This document shows positions 14,349 to 15,789 of a stretch of DNA of 15,789 bases, piece after piece. A program made the translations under genes and the position numbers. The DNA comes from Polynucleobacter meluiroseus (GTDB taxonomy: Bacteria; Verrucomicrobiota; Verrucomicrobiia; Opitutales; UBA953): NCBI GenBank assembly GCA_943323725.2, contig CALPIW020000009.1, positions 1-15,789 of the forward strand, read 5' to 3'. The notes below the pieces were generated by a model. That model searched no databases, was not told where the DNA came from, and was given only the letters and a program-made list of their open reading frames with translations. The number at the start of each line of letters is the position of its first letter. Position 1 is the stretch's first letter.

Positions 14349-15761
14349 ATGCGCATTTATTTCATGGGCATCTGCGGCACGGCGATGGGTAACGCCGCCT
14401 TGCTGATGCGCGCCTTGGGTCATGAGGTCATGGGGTCCGATACGGGCATCTATCCGCCGATGTCCGACCACCTGCGTGGCGCGGGCGTCGACATCCTGGA
14501 AGGCTGGTCCGCCGAACGTCTCGCCCAGCTGAAGCCGGACCTGGTCGTGGTCGGTAACGTCGCTTCCCGCGGACACCCCGAAGTGGAGTGGCTGCTCGAA
14601 GTCCGCCACCAGCCGTATGTCTCTCTCCCGGAGCTGCTCCGGACCCGCCTGCTGAACGAACGACGTAACGTCGTCGTCGCCGGCACCCACGGTAAGACCA
14701 CCACGACCTGCATGGCCGCAGTGCTGCTCAAGGCCAACGGCACCGAGCCGGGCTGGCTCGTCGGCGGCGTCCCGCGCGATCTCCCGGATTCCTCGCATCC
14801 CGGCAAGCCAGGCGGCCCCTTCGTCATCGAAGGCGACGAATACGACACGGCCTTCTTCGACAAGCGTAGCAAGTTCATCCAGTATCTGCCGCACGTGCTC
14901 GCGATCAATAACTGCGAGTTCGACCACGCCGACATCTTCCGCGACCTCGATGACGTCCTGCGCACGTTCGCCCACGTCATCCGCATCGTCCCGCGCGACG
15001 GTGCGATCGTCGCCAATGGCGATGACGCCAATGTCCTCGGTCTGGTGAAGAATGTCGCCTGGGCTCCGGTCATCCGCGTGGGCACCGGCGCCGGCAACGA
15101 CGCCGTCATCGCCGACTTCAAGGAATCGCCCACGGGCTCTTCTTTCACGCTCCTGTGGAAGGGTAAGGAGTGGGGCAGGGTGAAGTGGGCCCTGCCGGGT
15201 CTCTTCAATGCCCGTAACGCCGCCATGGCCGCCGTCTCCGCCGGACTTCTGCTCGACGCCCAAGATCCGACCAAGCTCAAGCTCGACGCGCTCAATTCTT
15301 TCCAAGGCGTCCAGCGTCGTCAGCAGGTGTTGGTCGACCGCCCCGACCTGACGGTGATCGAGGATTTCGGCCATCATCCGACGGCGCTCGACCTGACGCT
15401 TGAATCCTTGCGCGCCCGCTACCCGCAGCATCGTCTCGTCGCCTGCTTCGAGCCGCGCAGCAACACCGCCTCCCGTAAGGTCATGCAGGACGCCTTCCAG
15501 GAGGCGCTGAAGAAGGCCGACGAGGTCTTCCTGCCTCCGCCCCATCGCGCCGAGAAGCTCGGCGAGGAACGCTTCGACAGCGCTGGCGTCGCCGCCGCGA
15601 TCACGGCGGCCGGCCGGAAGGGTTTCGCCCCGGCTTCGAACGATGCCTTGCTCGCCGAACTCACCGCTCTCGTGAAGTCGGATAAGTCGCCGCGCTGCGT
15701 GGTCTTCTTCTCGAACGGCGCCTTCGGCGGCATCATCAAGAAGTTCGCCCAAGCCATCTGA
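14349..15761 (+). CDS. mpl: UDP-N-acetylmuramate:L-alanyl-gamma-D-glutamyl-meso-diaminopimelate ligase
   Basis: The 470-residue cytoplasmic Mur-family ligase reattaches the murein tripeptide released during wall turnover to UDP-MurNAc, using ATP. The N-terminal nucleotide-binding motif is MRIYFMGICGTAMG (1-14). The ATP loop is AGTHGKTTTT (111-120). EGDEYDTAFFDKRSKF (161-176) distinguishes Mpl from MurC. Central motifs are NNCEFDHADIF and LPGLFNARNAAMA, and the C-terminal ligase domain has EDFGHHPTA and FEPRSNTASRKVMQ. Length fits the family (E. coli Mpl 457). There is no Shine-Dalgarno, and a terminator-like hairpin sits directly before the start. The next gene begins two bases after the stop. 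Its presence implies meso-diaminopimelate peptidoglycan and recycling. Confidence 0.96.
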   Translation: MRIYFMGICGTAMGNAALLMRALGHEVMGSDTGIYPPMSDHLRGAGVDILEGWSAERLAQLKPDLVVVGNVASRGHPEVEWLLEVRHQPYVSLPELLRTRLLNERRNVVVAGTHGKTTTTCMAAVLLKANGTEPGWLVGGVPRDLPDSSHPGKPGGPFVIEGDEYDTAFFDKRSKFIQYLPHVLAINNCEFDHADIFRDLDDVLRTFAHVIRIVPRDGAIVANGDDANVLGLVKNVAWAPVIRVGTGAGNDAVIADFKESPTGSSFTLLWKGKEWGRVKWALPGLFNARNAAMAAVSAGLLLDAQDPTKLKLDALNSFQGVQRRQQVLVDRPDLTVIEDFGHHPTALDLTLESLRARYPQHRLVACFEPRSNTASRKVMQDAFQEALKKADEVFLPPPHRAEKLGEERFDSAGVAAAITAAGRKGFAPASNDALLAELTALVKSDKSPRCVVFFSNGAFGGIIKKFAQAI

Positions 15762-15763
15762 CC

Positions 15764-15789
15764 ATGGAAGCGTTCATCCGTTCGAACAA
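15764..15789 (+). CDS. Start of a downstream gene (partial, unidentified)
   Basis: An ATG two bases after the mpl stop opens the frame MEAFIRSN and runs off the window end after eight full codons. The tight spacing suggests co-transcription with mpl. Eight residues are too few to name the product, and the start could also be chance. Confidence 0.45.

Overview
The window is a GC-rich (about two thirds G+C in coding DNA), gene-dense stretch of a Gram-negative, diderm bacterial chromosome. Evidence for the envelope type: a signal-peptide beta-barrel protein, two lipoproteins, Mpl (peptidoglycan recycling) and a full-length SppA. No start codon is preceded by a convincing Shine-Dalgarno sequence, and RecN carries unusual motif variants. 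My best guess is Verrucomicrobiota, Opitutales-like, but this is inference from protein style and composition, not proof. I see no mobile element, CRISPR array, tRNA or rRNA.

Layout. (1) 1-131: the last 24 codons of rpoC and a strong intrinsic terminator. (2) 210-5467, plus strand: an envelope and polysaccharide-export module made of an outer-membrane beta-barrel, a short OPX (Wza-type) lipoprotein, a fused Wzz/BY-kinase (Wzc-type) and, sharing one base with the kinase stop codon, an M48 metalloprotease lipoprotein. (3) 5474-7276, minus strand: sppA, tail to tail with the protease gene. (4) 7399-9450, plus: a conserved 482-residue protein of unknown function and a small multi-pass membrane protein. 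(5) 9451-10350, minus: a LysR-type regulator, divergent from (6) 10493-12849, plus: yggS and recN, overlapping by ATGA. (7) 12852-13670, minus: a short-chain dehydrogenase whose N-terminal third differs in base composition from the rest, divergent from (8) 13711-14070, plus: a short ribosome-hibernation factor. (9) 14071-14348: the most unusual non-coding stretch, with degenerate AGTC-rich repeats on an A-rich, T-poor strand, followed by two intrinsic-terminator-like hairpins, the second ending only a few bases before the mpl start. (10) 14349-15761: mpl, then the first codons of another plus-strand gene.

How the genes work together. The first block looks like the trans-envelope part of a polysaccharide secretion machine: co-polymerase/kinase in the inner membrane, OPX lipoprotein in the periplasm, and a beta-barrel that may supply the outer-membrane pore the short OPX lacks. 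The M48 protease may do quality control on it. No glycosyltransferase, flippase or polymerase is present, so the polymer must be made elsewhere. The rest are housekeeping genes: SppA clears signal peptides, RecN acts in break repair, YggS in PLP homeostasis, HPF in ribosome hibernation and Mpl in murein recycling.

The points most worth checking are the repeat/terminator leader before mpl, the Gly/Tyr-rich N-terminal tail of the BY-kinase, the OPX-plus-barrel pairing, the absence of Shine-Dalgarno sequences with C/A-rich leaders, and the composition step inside the dehydrogenase gene.
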